Shown one piece after another: positions 48,901-50,231 of a stretch of 64,000 nt of DNA. Below the pieces are notes generated by a model that made no database searches, was not told the DNA's origin, and worked only from the letters and a program-made list of their open reading frames with translations. Position numbers and translations under genes: made by a program. The stretch covers positions 18,462 through 82,461 of IMG/VR virus record IMGVR_UViG_3300023109_000014; one strand, written 5' to 3'. The first letter of the stretch is position 1. Each line of letters begins with the position of its first letter. Origin of the DNA: a virus.

Positions 48901-50230
48901 GTCTGGTGGATCTGTCGACGAGTCTATGCCTAGTTTTACTACAGGTATAATTGAAGCATTTCGAAAAAGCGCCAAGTTACTTGTTCCAACAGGAGGGGTT
49001 AAGGCAGGTATGGAGGCAGCCAGAGCAATTGAGTTTGTTGAACCTAAAATGCCTAAAATTGATTCTGTAATAAATTCCATTGCTGGCGTGGCGACAACTT
49101 TGGGTATTCTTGATAGCTCAGAAAACAAAGAGTTGTCCGAGCAACTTTCTTCAGGTTCATCTATTGATAGTTCTCAGAATATGGTTAAGGAGAATTATAA
49201 GGAATTACAAAATACTAACCGTAGCAAAGAGACATCTGAAGCTTTAGATATTAAAAGATTTTTTGACGGAGAGGTAATGAATAAAAATGAAACTGGCGAA
49301 CCTGAACCAGCAAGAGAAGCTTTAGAGCAGCCAGAAGTAAGCTCAGAAAATGACTCTCTGATTACAGGTTTAGTTTCAGCATTAGGTGATTTTATAAATA
49401 AACTTGCAGAAGTAAGTATAGAGCCTGAAGATCCTTCTATTGTGGCCAATGTAGAGTCTGCTCCCCAAGTAGATATTAAACCCGATATAGATGTAGATAG
49501 AGAAGATTTTCAAAAAAGCACAGAAGCTGCCAGAGAAATAACTGACCAATACTCTGTCGATGGGCAAAGCAATTCCGAAAATTCTATCGACCGTCAATTA
49601 ATGGATGCTCAAACTCTGAGTTCCAATCAACCAACCATAGAAAATCCAGGACTTGTTAATAATTTATTTGATGGACAAACTCAAGAATTGCATAGTCAAT
49701 CTTCAGAGCTTAATTTAGTTGCTCAAATGCCAGAAGGAATAGAAGAATTATTAACTATTAAACCTCCTATAGAATCCCCTGATTTAAACCTGGACCCTTC
49801 TCAATTAAATCTTGCAATAGATCGACTTCAAGAAGTATTAAGAAGCGCTGGAGAAATACAAATTCTGCCTCCTGATAGCGAATCCTTGAGGCTATCCATG
49901 CCAGATAACTCAGAGGAGTTTATGACATTAAAAATGCCAACGGACCAGGAGCGCGTGATTTCTATTGATGCTACAGCTTTTAACGAAGCTATTGTCTCCC
50001 TGAATGAAGCTGTTGCAGGAGCAAGTAATATTACTCAAACTATAGAAACTAAAATAGATACTTCTGGAACAATTAATGTTAGCGCTGATTCTGCCGCACT
50101 TAATAACGCTATTAGACCTGCACTTTCTTCTTTTCAGCAAAACATTATGGATAGTACTGGATCCTTAATGAGTTCAAAGATTGCTCAAGCTATGAATACT
50201 ATTATTCAATTAATAGGAAGGTCAAGTTAA
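18917..50230 (+). CDS. Giant tail tape measure protein with embedded enzyme-like modules
   Basis: This is one uninterrupted frame of 10,437 residues. At the usual 0.15 nm per residue it would span roughly 1.5 micrometres if fully extended. Residues about 50-440 form the TP901-type tape measure core: an amphipathic helix around AVARVFAFGAAVSVINGV, then SSFDDISAAATEFARQGLS and ARGGAVIGNSFKSIFTRL. Residues 559-5114 are punctuated by (S/A)xGx(V/I)PNF motifs that bracket separate modules, entered individually. Residues about 3836-3920 are a Gly-rich hydrophobic stretch. Residues about 3930-4640 are coiled coil, and three roughly 90-residue repeats follow. The remaining 5,300 residues are polar and helical, with a glycine-zipper segment near 7160-7280 and EF-hand loops. 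Two chaperone candidates precede it and tail-tip genes follow. In established siphoviruses this protein sets tail length and is ejected towards the host envelope. Confidence 0.93.
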   Translation: MAQENIRVRVKAIGLDQDIANQAKIGEKKIKPIKLSLNEKGLVQPLGRITGQMGEFEKSMDAAVARVFAFGAAVSVINGVSSALKAMAQSAMEVQKALKDINVIMNMSESALQNFGGALFDVARDTASSFDDISAAATEFARQGLSADETLQRIADAMTLTRLSGMDSVEAVNALTAAINGFNDAAINSSDIVNRLANVDAAFAVSSKDLADGLARAGATAQAAKVEFNELLAAVTSVQQQTARGGAVIGNSFKSIFTRLQRSSVKEAMEAIGVATQDASGSFRSGMAILQDYARGYDNLSDSQKAATDELVAGVFQVNNLKALIKDLNSEFSIYDQALKTANSSTNEATQRNQELNKTMSALMTQTGLSIKELAAGLGEMTLGPGIEKVLETVKSLSDGLNNLIGEDTGSSIGKTLLKGIGSFISGPGMVLIGGAFIKLFAFVAQQGSSALKSIFSINSETKRQEGLQAAILQILMNEESIRQKILGGAASQAAKEQTILSVLKKQTMERQAQDALLKKIAASSTLANVAISNQGTIVPHGRGSRAAAGRKDLGMSKGYVPPATKDSKFIPSFEAEQKDIERRVGGATKSASPVLIKGFQKTKTQKQDVVANTDEVVVENYMGSGASAILNKNMAQRFSFDNGVEKYYSAAEYGSKNFYSSGYVPNFKATNKQVIKLNAAGQGIITAEAGKSEVGKNHTVTASSVFDGPVPPAFKGSKFEARNFTVGRLEQSKGGFHSIVDKHMTTALRDVAQDVVPGGKVKGSGPLSDYLDKSAGPQFTGRIFEATLNYIKNSVVKNDPGTAGWDFPGGQFQKNLTTAFNLDSRKGKNVDAKVSSSKKNIGSGIKKIIDSRGGYKNLKQYKDFEKQNKTKKASAVGKPRASKGMIPSNTASVPNFVSTWGKPELLKKIREKNLSRAQKDIKGFDGMKATNEWSGQLPIIQVADKKTGTTTRFTYGKGEYDNENKTDILYSERAKGVDVNDPSMKGGANRNFDKIAEFTGKRSWKNKEIHSTFDQIRASSGKTPWETIINSFPQLKQRVKPGMSTSGTFQIGTDEIEYRNIKSLKTKVNKWVKENGIESFNNWSEANLGFNTKNSILSGTASGEYFAMDAYTKILKKGDKHFNRDEKAGFYSQGTVPNFIIDKNTERSILLKQWQGKLDQARTLAKSGKPRAQTDPQISQLNGEANGIWSQIVKMQSPQKPKTKNEKSHSEGLIPNFSSYLDAGSNVDKSFGGGIVPNFVKVGETNLERDRLLKQWQGKLAQAKTLSQSGKPRAQIDPQISQLNAEANGVWSQIQSLKTSKKEKTGKLGKGSTLRRSEGLVPALAKGGIPNFSEDKMREETLSRTISKMSEGLVPNFALKRNAGLRKFYDFDETLGTYSKNVKSKDLFQAESAGLAKPTPLAKELEGQAVTILTARAKQSTPFIEEKLKKWGINPEKIMTTADMFNNLKIANDGSGKIIKAQGGRISGYRNLKPAEKKAILLERIWKKQGGQYDLIDDAIENIEAIKNLRNENITGTHYQFSGQHSGRGSGNAEGLVPNFVQSENTQKDLVPNFAAKSMPVPGYLEKVSREIQSAGGSAQIVGGAPRDFLMGKFPKDWDVEVFGLEQEKLQKILSPSLTKEGLVGKDFGVFKAKSGGQDFEFSMPRREKKVGVGHRGFEVEVDPNMGRKEAAQRRDLTINSISYDPLTKKFIDPLGGRKDLQDGIMKPTSPRFKEDPLRVLRSMQMAGRFNLSADKELVNYSREMTGQFKDLPKERVREEWMKWASKSTNPEKGLQFLKESGWIKHFPEIDQLQGVPQSPKHHPEGDVFNHTKLVTNAMANNKNWQMLPEKERGKLMFSALTHDFGKVTNTQISKDGAITSYGHEKAGVAPMKSFLGRIMSQGEASKLSKDLTPFVERHMFHSNFPQNLTQKSINRLTKDVGDLSKFQILLESDMGKNLSDDVTARKFTQVDEKNINKMSSIAKESGIYKEPPKPIVQGRDLMQEKLIEPGPQMGSVLKHLEEAQISGEFKTKKGGIEYFKNNKEDILKRINKFTPKGRMLRGRASGEVPEKINYSQGLVPNFARIPSMFNVKQTKTGKDYVMQKDLELAKTQFPDATFKQWGKNPKMHFISGHKPQNKITKDKVSFASNVDLQEFGSFAAQKGYPEVMGAIVKSTQVKQNSSGNRNYDRLTSWKNKKEEVPNQINIKDAQSLSTEDYKSFPMGKAGADLKRLYNPDSFDNVSNTIFTSSAPQKALAKSAEKFTTNKIENSEDILNFVKKSRGSESISTEQINKLYQEFAEMKGLAVMSDGHVPNFASPAFNKFIKDNIHNKNYKNISDKVTKLNLSVGNAYGVGGDIPQDVKILNRLTSQLSKVTNPLMGPTGKGSRDRVYESKEFAQKFNKTEYDKISKEITTLQKEKFQLSRPSNPDKNPDRVKKIESQILKKKEQATNTQFYKAKSEAVKKEDQGIERLFQEKFTVQKDQIVSPTGKTVSTKDLNSIEEEFNEYMFAKQQKRTNTNEELVLPNFSVTAPETVPNFVNVKAMRELAKRGATEGERAAAQNMLAKHGFKSKTITSRSWHDKIFLENYIKNNGPKSDLEMLIKKGYAEKELVSLKKQYQNDPQSVKIANHGIVPSFSKQKDRISEADYETQLYKENFKDSSQKQNVNNFSFVDDRTTSSSGSQSFAEGMVSKDVSSSSSSVDSKSFASGTVSNISSQETETLATGFIPNFGIQSDRIKEASQASQLYGQNVGYKDTQVKKLEINGKKERVVVNNKEKFYSTGSEVQKAFSLPFKPNGGMVLPPKNTKVGKERSREFSSLVNSFSSGVTPTADSSPPTLAYGAMPNFAVFRKYSPNTLRKSKIKDYSNEEFSSISRALSEFNLMSMGSRGGLMGQKLKSESRAEGLFKTKTQEQKDDFRQFFNSREFRSLTKNVQEKLKVDFPDLSRGYGYNVDPFAVRQLENVSAGTVPNYANLSLYRGQKKSTIDKPSVGKNMPSFGGAQTPRDIINIIQNFVKSHVSGPLSGRRDIGELDNVAPSGATSFSTSETVAKKFAGGGLNKPAKDNILSTQVPEKNVFNKKKILKLLNRGANPKKGQYPEVEKFKKAMASGQIQKWAEQAGGLFLNVSGRRNDKSLQKFNKTEYGRKEYDFYDRPMSSIVPESDIGWNPSGTKQISPHENEVMQIFDEGIVPNFSGAAGSAGRQKNKAYQDDPDNIIDLRPFTTFDYSLLFPQRGAGKSKDETLRGSGPYAKKYQSQFLVGWNAKGINPKIPKEADKIAKIGDAVERDVKTIVKAHSENFVRAFGEEKIRIQDSSAIDGVVQKHFNEGTLTAMAGNAFEAAANTAFSNVPVNAGGGDFDVRGPTDQLRRFFNWPSAHGSVGDFKANSQSGDIKASMADKILKELDYRGLLSGQVAKEKADFDQYDKDKAAKNKAATISRFKNVPGSNSLRGGITQKAPKGSAPSESNQQHSKIVGSSRSGQEQEDFYFSQDKNLSLGWVPNFKINQNLAGDSVPSFIDKPKEQLNNSLKVKSEKVDLQKSLKAKKGTSVDSQNELRSQNVSNASAKKFESIINNRFIDSQENKKFSSSSFADSAQSKSLQFSRSSSNLSSDFLNTRSENKVSKDASVDSQTYSQGMVSKDASVDSQTYSQGMVSKDNQVPSKSLEASKFDLTTIHRLRDKFLSREEAVQKNISPSERKLALPKGKKQEGNSELINSIYSHGKDFSADRLSNGYIPNFAINANNYSKTNDALGSAIKRENQAGIPMNKIRVGQSNRLKNEKNPGGVGVFNTIDEPRGLNQGISRSISQGINPHKHGLVSSGYVPQQTINVPNFVGRFIPKMFKGGSKGGKGVDAPIPTSGGGGGGMLGGGGGLMNTIFMGQMMFGGIEGKTGTAGGYAADATGDALQIAGITSMITDKKKWVALAATVGALNGMLDQYSKSLKMQGEQIQKNIQINGKAIESATQVVSAQTRLNSAIESGNTDNISKAIESLQKEIERFPTNGSDAIIKLRSDLVGAGGDVEIMSKALESFSQSALKVSKLGELTVKTQAVNENREGLIFGMGPSQLPEWMGGAKGDLKEEGSNEIRQIGRESVTNLALAEDQVSAFSSKISKIDFTKMSPDDIKSTIKEFSRTLDEETRVLFDQIVDNVPDDAVVDFTMGIGEQLKLRKSSIEAGKAVGKTSQALGNLKSTIVNLSTAVSRSISELNSNISKAFDIAENQLNSELSIMTGMNYISPKEANETKEQFEVTRIESEAAAGTEFEVSKFVSQLIKDTKLDDVEGKDASIFSGKLGNILSKMGERANPLQDEDPRFMANEIVSAISQMDPADRTQGEQELLDAVKQIGDKAASQITLLKQANELASRQQTMQSRMNLQNAQIDMERDGDTLSQFSWSQGLEPRTQLDKDMQTRSSMDMIGLLEPLFGPSEDLTKMKQDVGVQNAIGNVQRILLGMGIENDAGFDAGANEDISMQTMISEMQKVLAQGDLNKGQEKIVNYMVGQLKKQEAAISATPQNTEDLKRQTVQSTSDVLGVDLSEVGIDLESLDFSSLNAIADQLAEDGVEIKYLSSIEENTKVMAAKLNDAQGITKEDIISAIQNIQIKDAEKVEKRKEAVKQKEDTRSKIQDIAISGADVKVEGGADINVGGSTTINANPQSSQPPQPQFNPFVPNFAKDESSNNKQSPMRGFVKSLKRDNNTENRGFEKFDGKTFTGGKALQVANYYPGAIDSIYREVDVLENRGVQNAISKIQLTVPSTSNSTTKYQGPVVTNMMDEGSVSAQSYLNKINNVHNLKHSDSNFSIAGAVPNFASSSQSRGSVNASVRNVNAKSIANNISRINQKSDWKMARGEESAGKTYSSGAALRVANYYPETKEMLDQEISILKSRGIDSPLSQVQLTVPDENTTTFQNKNTLDPTISNRFDDGSVSISNYTKKIRNAHKVGLLTPQKPASVGEHARERAKNLVNNEQALRNQLHENILKKRKSVVLSEELKSRNESIDEPEAKKINITEKEGLKYEGGTFSAGAALRVAKYYPGATESIFREIRSLEEKGVSSPLDQVQLTIPEKGSKEFSSYNGPVVTNKIDEGGVSSKNYLNKIRSVHKVTPNEGQFASVGMPNIDAKSQYTRGAINSFSQFDYVPNFSKTEGRAKGIIRSARELSIAMEKMNELPENITPSQIAEFNQKGSAVLENINSLGNPNQQTLTKTQKALVSKMQDPEVVKTFQSIGIDNFNSDLAQFVNPDSLGEPPQPARFNPLVIQSAETGRAVESGTKVLPRDIKSGKFNVAQVMLNDENLDEFIEPSESKNIQAVVQSSQDSGQKFNENKKKLQEKRPNYASGKGTRYTDEPTAPKAGTLTTAKKEGFVGIESHGPSKALATQVRNEENALKNTTKELVKDGEGGFMRNASSWIRKKLQTIRFLDGSSNEQKQGMSIEKENAVLKQIEDDGIVRYPSDDSASPLEKSPEFKQQISEVLDNQDLSSQERGTSQIEQQTETWRKREHSLTEKIQRATKARQLKRQRSRAQELGSAERQRKTNLDAKNKRQEAKEREKRKVREIQERQIDEGLGRQKIGTNSETGKSIYHYDNPQLRELSSWDKLKHHMLKFVGLDEGSYYEEVERQNKIVRNKQMQDIATGGINTQQSKSMSTLEKLKLMSERDVLIESSEFAKETDGQKILRGTPGERRKSSLFDIQQKAGVGGKPAVINLAGDISSQTNIAGSSSKSSSLTQLSQSRAAEAQPTLMDKIRNVKKQLSEKFGKVTLSPTSSASVLQEYDILDSSGRVVAKMGSNGEVLPFEVDNSPVIYNAQGQKIGADKVIQVQEKQFALQSSPMNDGQLSTSVNQSDVLEQKALFDIGEKIKSGAPISSAETNLVQNWANKNSELVGSINADDVDNALLLENNVVDNKQIRIGRMGEELSNLTSVTNAANAEAQVESLIKDPQFVDSATRTMPGDNLHLQRVFDSIDDKNRKTKSTPIKTETALDRVKSNANINQRANALSKEMVSRDIRKNSSLELQKRLRLNKGFDTTELNTKFSNEKSRLEELLKNPSIPSDKKVGLNEDLKILTRNRNEHLNTLRPGFMERKEILINEQFKNIMRDTGLMSLTGGGADGVSSNDPVNQFMKDKLGPKVWNMDGNFVKTKQHLASAIFGEEHKFNKELTESLVDRQLRSTILNTKSETFGLSDHMRSNLIDMDKFVGMGLGDEFLNSAKKQGLHQSDIGVSKMVDFMDLMDPAGNKIDGEGKQKLKKQGIQKIFQKIQNGELFSQTAIRGRTVPIIPKDAETVLKNLSGESTSAQINAARLIENEQKISSLAAEKGSGVISQSNLKIAASELEAGDINENGIDFDKVRMSSEEISNVQSMMDSIDADPDQKTDQRVSQLSEALDPQSSNESVRSLSQLKSLELEADRAAEKAEFKKLLSLGSGATPEDVGRMSDLLQLHDQKIELGRSSNFDLEDVNQARTTIKNTAKEKVATASSTIGKELSQKSEPGQAQKRAIEELEKIDQADPVEQAEAIRSTNQEAEAKVRSASLDQGEDIVQQTVDQVEDVDETWKETKESHMSDPDRAASAGRLEELGEKYRAIIQSATDSKAWRTTRSLTKNVLGAGMGLVHLPGKAKDLTTEAYGSVKERIDAFKKAQAEKFNKRKAEQIKHPDGKSSGNFEQQEKSRVIDAKLAQLPNTKTSRGDSSLDDSLQKTKRFHIDGENMTPFEQDLHDRMTGKVRVKDSAGKTVETFYDKKIASVITNSDVGRISRVEDSITGSSYTNRGLKLRNLLPGTASRNIEGRSFIPPALQEIASLGGLDGQGSKLKLDKEGLAQRAKNIGSEIFTGKLSSPVQSLFSTKEFQTQLAETKSSGAHVAIPEEFSKTVKYGKKGEASVLDIDGAADELIKETRLIDHVGDDGKLTSFSSDEFQAFRESEFQKIEQRFAGVDNPADPVQNEQRITQINEQKEMFDNKILANNAVDESGQVVGRNTLTSEAARKRIANIQKMSVSDGMIRKQKAISDAANFGGGSARGMTVSSLINIGAIGLAQTETGMSTIDSLAGSFDFSRKDKFGVRLAGGELATSSGVSVKSQQHLLNEEKMSQLKSMAESKRDGDRAATEKYRTQGKDFLESTGLAEAGSAKPILFDTKEEAEQWSKTMTDKHGTQFAGTQNLSASKDGQKILREMGVSFSQEELIAGQSGATVVGATGGLLAESGAMALKARIGINGTRMTTGAALRIGATQAFLPGLAIEAGIATGEHFRDSHSGHLFSVAGIDVDEGEALGLAGYMAGGAVAGTFLGGPMGAVVGGLAGAGAYGARVAIGEHVNFDPDEINSGTFRMSPDELKARQQEIIELARSKSNEIRKIMDTAAMSNYTSRNKKIKSDFVSEEGFETFYERSEMQKQQRLLTEKASIIRESFLLAEKMDAKILANRELKQKGEVNDNWFAEDDPVFKQNYTADAISKILSDTTSLYDPNMFTDIKTMRKMAKEGKTQNEIHAEMQSADFKFERINPDTGQMETIMPNTEEALAQRGIKSQKYLSGLGRINDFNAKQGLMRSSTDFASASSVEEAIEIGSMSQGQFEEEKLRWNPKSEGKFAKLKDRRHKLFYSEGKKITNHDQWLEAIQRGQLDYGRINYPMEMAQVMGVPTMEGERVVKNADITSDVKNAFNYFQDKGTLYRKPIQATDRIIESMGMKSKGSDDQGESKIDEWMLGKQDDGWNVQYHPESKSVMMQHEKHGLISFPRGADPSDPRSLESLYEKYMFDITKSKYEDGIIHNNKSGYDPANTAGMSDSDPLRDINSSDQVGFSKSKFKTFEEFDKTIPEEQRVMLSAMSALFKRGEGLNDVRKNRVSTGNKVDEYAQAFEDLKNDHSMYGEFQKAITERNIGINTSKTMIGQAGFDMQKGLGNTSQLENINSELGIKDKAYNFNLGNLSEEDLQSYTSRFSGAIAKKQQDYQVVKEKVSSRQAEISLINKKINSGVNQDEKNKLITKRTKIEEALKQTKIKKGNLESFITAPEKIKQANQLKRGSQFKFQESINRLSKKFNIDEGASLGSKVARLQGHFDRNPALQSKSSWMDREKAIQMNVLKNRRLAKQKRDGKKLLTDQDLTDANGNSVDSLVAQRAKRLKEGGAKMLDSNLFASDVGRQKQLKQNVDDWANKRGDYHLGTVGNVSYSPETLNLEKKMKLSQKQKGMVIADFDKENIHGERRETAIKLYDKEIQDYMVKFEESKAKDVLNYKLINPTVTKSAVEDQKKFQDLQSKHSHWDEVISSNESTDDFESLYKQKQEAFQDWDLVRGLPNMMKHTATMQAAGRKQAGFFLEPDVAVGAIPYKEIKSEKASLNKHLSTAGLSMDWWRQKDVGSRPAEFNKLLMRNARTQSKLVGKDQISEVGGARISGNLGQGVIDGDRAKQDFTNIVDPDGNLARSGHDRAKGALMKVIKNDWDLFDLNKDGKLTSEEISIMGGTFDPTKFTSSAITGKNNDPYSELQRNMFGARAGTITPEVFQDLLSFDKAVSGGNEDGVLDRNEIFANDPEKGNEIIQTRVKDFLTKKYVKEVSPYGETLKHGLESYFTGSDEGGLSSINTWKELSNLEKSNLPENIREEYSSAKTEAEALITSVPYHKTIINKGSKLEEDSQSKFGKLFDMKERIKLSPSEIEAGGQLNLQLKSMKGKEATPAYKQKKAQFDSLMQRKQDYKNIEKELNSSFTEDGMIKGRPFSLPHFLTKKGLLNSGDIKQNPNWAPASIDDNWKNYDEKYFGNVQGVARQIDAVQAATVDSNIGVSVGGGVADAEENKFFNETIRKAKEEKVTKEREKFLKENTNERARKIFEQEMIGADPSSRNLFDPSANIKLQAQGFRSGEKQAQEKRDEGLKRMVDNAKQRNAQRQAFTDVRDPLQFIQNYSSDYNERKGQLWRNVDSAKENYEARTRDNAPVGTREAAFISYQEALKKELEHRKIVEPNSTLSDVVKRSNYSDILNTDWSLGGGYQQFFDRYHEEKIMMKSPEGVDVPVQSKEEAGRHLFKLRQQEIVGPMKQRGLMTEDGQFVSKIGDQPISKEKIYELIAETTPGNKYVYKSGDKFSRFQEIWSKKFGGNFTKGAMGLFGNSSAKFTLSSSGSFSDLGDTSFSGEQGGVFEVQRARQDAALGAQPQAEPEVLGRYNILDPNEKLMMSIQQSARNNFKGAEGPTGFKSIYEGMSLSARESFKRKYKDQIEQKVPPSIVKQLNNYISKVDKTDLYGVAKGDLVPNYLKKKIENRSSLTRGERDELREYKRREGEAQRIVQEKRRTSGISRAAGHLIDQHSVDEPLARFISSSPGYQSFRQLSSADKLIKEVQAADISVVSRKIGGSRISSEKDRRKKLESLQRQRTAYYNNFRASVERDPSSSKNIIFDSVHPRGFRANPDIAQISNNVIRRPVISELSDAEKKAALRLNIDVEDELIRTDSNGVPMYKEESRNGVRRFEGTGPFDIITKTNKLEGVHETFDLDVVQKAAANAAREIRAKKDIQTEKIESNIEFDPAYDTNNDGKLTGKELERKRTMEEIAKRNQASSVRPSAKGFAPPKKSAPFRPNPSKPKNFSAKASLHQAYSEIKQSVLANYKKPVTPDQVGIANLRSGTGRHEKRVVNSQEKMFNYGGLDFVAPPKNSGAARKYASDVESDFGIDPYDKNIKYAAEGFIPDRGQVAKAEKNPIPGINKLNVNIDSLSKVLNTKMFQTKEVQTNKHESDSSEFTKDSGSTSSFERSSETTSIIKGISSIGPAVGLSVSAALISGLTKMKADQKIESRLNNKIGLAPSEDNNTSREAVFDFSADFDKLRDGFKTLDKAPVGRGIEAVVTGLSSLLSQFSVDGGSTHSNTESEAINAPKVIQDTVTSSSVSELMEKVAKQFLTKQSDRFNNKEDNKPTGEIMDATLSPLVEIWKKVSTSIKESMVEKEKKSKIDDERKSKERGDLRKQSSKLESMNQETSDSSTEDVDSSDSSEIAKAFKPFDSSLQKLIALTKACCNDKSLLNLIKESNTQLDSIESPDLDSALKKMINFEKSGGSVDESMPSFTTGIIEAFRKSAKLLVPTGGVKAGMEAARAIEFVEPKMPKIDSVINSIAGVATTLGILDSSENKELSEQLSSGSSIDSSQNMVKENYKELQNTNRSKETSEALDIKRFFDGEVMNKNETGEPEPAREALEQPEVSSENDSLITGLVSALGDFINKLAEVSIEPEDPSIVANVESAPQVDIKPDIDVDREDFQKSTEAAREITDQYSVDGQSNSENSIDRQLMDAQTLSSNQPTIENPGLVNNLFDGQTQELHSQSSELNLVAQMPEGIEELLTIKPPIESPDLNLDPSQLNLAIDRLQEVLRSAGEIQILPPDSESLRLSMPDNSEEFMTLKMPTDQERVISIDATAFNEAIVSLNEAVAGASNITQTIETKIDTSGTINVSADSAALNNAIRPALSSFQQNIMDSTGSLMSSKIAQAMNTIIQLIGRSS
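19079..20230 (+). other. TP901-like tape measure core domain
   Basis: Residues about 55-438 match the conserved N-terminal core of phage tape measures. They hold long amphipathic helices, Ala/Gly-rich turns, NVIMNMSESALQNFGGALFD and TEFARQGLSADETLQRIADA, LARAGATAQAAKVEFNELLA, and RGGAVIGNSFKSIFTRLQ. This identifies the whole gene. A hydrophobic helix MVLIGGAFIKLFAFVAQ follows at about 20204-20255. Confidence 0.85.
21120..21520 (+). other. PD-(D/E)XK nuclease-like module A in the tape measure
   Basis: Between motif copies at residues 663 and 894 lies GRIFEATLNYI (Glu786), then GWDFPGG (Asp807), then NVDAKVSSS (Asp832-x-Lys834). The order Glu, Asp, Asp-x-Lys matches the restriction-endonuclease-like active site. 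A second module at about 28680-29100 has the same order and the same 25-residue gap between the last two elements. Confidence 0.45.
22358..22813 (+). repeat. Duplicated 50-residue helical mini-module
   Basis: Residues 1148-1197 (22358-22507) and 1250-1299 (22664-22813) are near-identical. They share LLKQWQGKL, SGKPRAQ, DPQISQLN, EANG and WSQI. Each is followed and preceded by a GL(V/I)PNF-type motif, so the duplicated unit appears to be a motif-plus-module cassette. The two copies differ at synonymous and a few non-synonymous sites. The unit is short, helical and unrecognised. Confidence 0.8.
23000..23460 (+). other. HAD-superfamily phosphatase module in the tape measure
   Basis: This sits directly after the motif at residue 1353. 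Motif I is FYDFDETL with Asp1371-x-Asp1373-x-Thr1375. Motif II is ILTAR (Thr1415). A Lys-containing stretch PAEKKAILLERIW follows (motif III region). Motif IV is LIDDAIENI with Asp1498-Asp1499. All HAD landmarks are present, so it should be catalytically competent. The order and the small size (about 150 residues) resemble nucleic-acid 3'-phosphatase or related HADs; the substrate is unknown. The module ends before the motif at 1536. Confidence 0.8.
23606..24800 (+). other. tRNA nucleotidyltransferase/poly(A) polymerase-like module with HD domain
   Basis: This module of about 400 residues lies between motif copies at 1550 and 2059. The nucleotidyltransferase head has GGAPRDFLMGKF (1584-1595) and the metal-binding pair Asp1598-x-Asp1600 in KDWDVEVFG. 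Next come RRDLTINSISYDP (1675-1687) with DPLGGRKDL, then EDPLRVLRSMQMAGRF. The HD domain has HHPEGDVFNHT (1803-1813) and LTHDFGK (1842-1848, His1844-Asp1845). Every class II CCA-adding/poly(A) polymerase landmark is present in the usual order. Enzymes of this family add CCA or A to RNA 3' ends; the HD part often has phosphohydrolase activity. Confidence 0.9.
27779..28410 (+). other. ADP-ribosyltransferase-like module in the tape measure
   Basis: This follows the motif GTVPNY at residue 2948. It has LYRGQ (Arg2960), then GATSFSTSETVAKKFAGGG with Ser-Thr-Ser at 3025-3027, then PHENEVMQIF with Glu3159-Asn-Glu3161. This is the R-S-E signature of mono-ADP-ribosyltransferases, and the Phe-Ser-Thr-Ser strand followed by an Ala-rich helix is typical. 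The STS-to-ExE gap (about 134 residues) is long, so the Glu assignment is less certain. The next motif copy begins at 3169. Confidence 0.6.
28680..29100 (+). other. PD-(D/E)XK nuclease-like module B in the tape measure
   Basis: Between motif copies 3169 and 3477 lies GNAFEAAANTAF (Glu3319), GGGDFDVRG (Asp3337, Asp3339), and SVGDFKAN (Asp3362-x-Lys3364). The arrangement parallels module A (Glu786, Asp807, Asp832-x-Lys834). The gap of 25 residues between the second Asp and the Asp-x-Lys is identical. A helix follows. A nuclease of the restriction-like fold is proposed. Confidence 0.5.
29721..29816 (+). repeat. Perfect 48-base tandem repeat in the tape measure gene
   Basis: Two consecutive identical 48-base units (29721-29768, 29769-29816) encode the 16 residues VSKDASVDSQTYSQGM twice, and a partial third copy begins at 29817. 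The sequence SQGMVSKD resembles SxG(M/Y)VPNF with PNF replaced, so it appears to be a degraded linker motif. Identity at the DNA level implies recent duplication. It lies in a Ser-rich, disordered stretch. Confidence 0.95.
30427..30680 (+). other. Gly-rich hydrophobic segment of the tape measure
   Basis: Residues about 3838-3922 hold a poly-Gly stretch followed by LMNTIFMGQMMFGG, and then DALQIAGITSMITDKKKWVALAATVGALNG. Such helices are common where tape measures interact with membranes or pack centrally. It marks the transition from the motif-punctuated modules to coiled coil. Confidence 0.5.
32960..34156 (+). repeat. Three copies of a roughly 90-residue tape-measure repeat
   Basis: Copies are at about 32960-33222, 33401-33670 and 33890-34156. 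Shared landmarks are G(G/A)(K/A)AL(Q/R)VA(N/K)YYP, then (I/V)QLT(V/I)P, then (M/I/F)D(E/D)G(S/G)VS and a final KI(N/R)(N/S)(V/A)H. They are separated by Ser/Asn-rich linkers that carry the motif at residues 4780 and 5090-5114. The copies are diverged, so the triplication is old. No family recognised; an alpha/beta fold is likely. Confidence 0.85.
40385..40756 (+). other. Glycine-zipper membrane-like segment of the tape measure
   Basis: Residues about 7157-7280 are strongly hydrophobic and Gly/Ala-rich. They include GYMAGGAVAGTFLGGPMGAV from residue 7243, continuing GGLAGAGAYGARVAIG. Small-residue zippers like this pack membrane helices or form pores. In known siphovirus tape measures, hydrophobic segments are thought to insert in the host membrane during DNA entry. 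This is the best membrane-channel candidate in the distal half. Confidence 0.6.
44132..44167 (+). other. EF-hand calcium-binding loop 1
   Basis: Residues 8406-8417 read DLNKDGKLTSEE, a complete EF-hand loop with ligands at positions 1, 3, 5, 9 and 12 and Gly at 6. A degenerate second loop (about 44330-44374; NEDGVLDRNE) follows about 60 residues later, as in paired EF-hands. Confidence 0.75.
47351..47386 (+). other. EF-hand calcium-binding loop 2
   Basis: Residues 9479-9490 read DTNNDGKLTGKE, again a complete loop with Gly at position 6 and Glu at 12. It is isolated from the first pair by about 1,070 residues. It lies near two late degenerate copies of the linker motif (residues 9201 and 9632). 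Confidence 0.7.
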
Positions 50231-50231
50231 T

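Noticed and set aside
18917-50230. Assembly artefact fusing several genes into a giant frame
   Set aside because: The N-terminal core, shared linker motifs across modules, coherent coiled-coil middle and normal gene context on both sides make a real gene more likely, though read mapping was not available to exclude an error.
18917-50230. Many short antisense frames inside the tape measure gene
   Set aside because: They have no start context, no domain patterns and low-complexity sequences expected from complementing an AT-rich coding strand.
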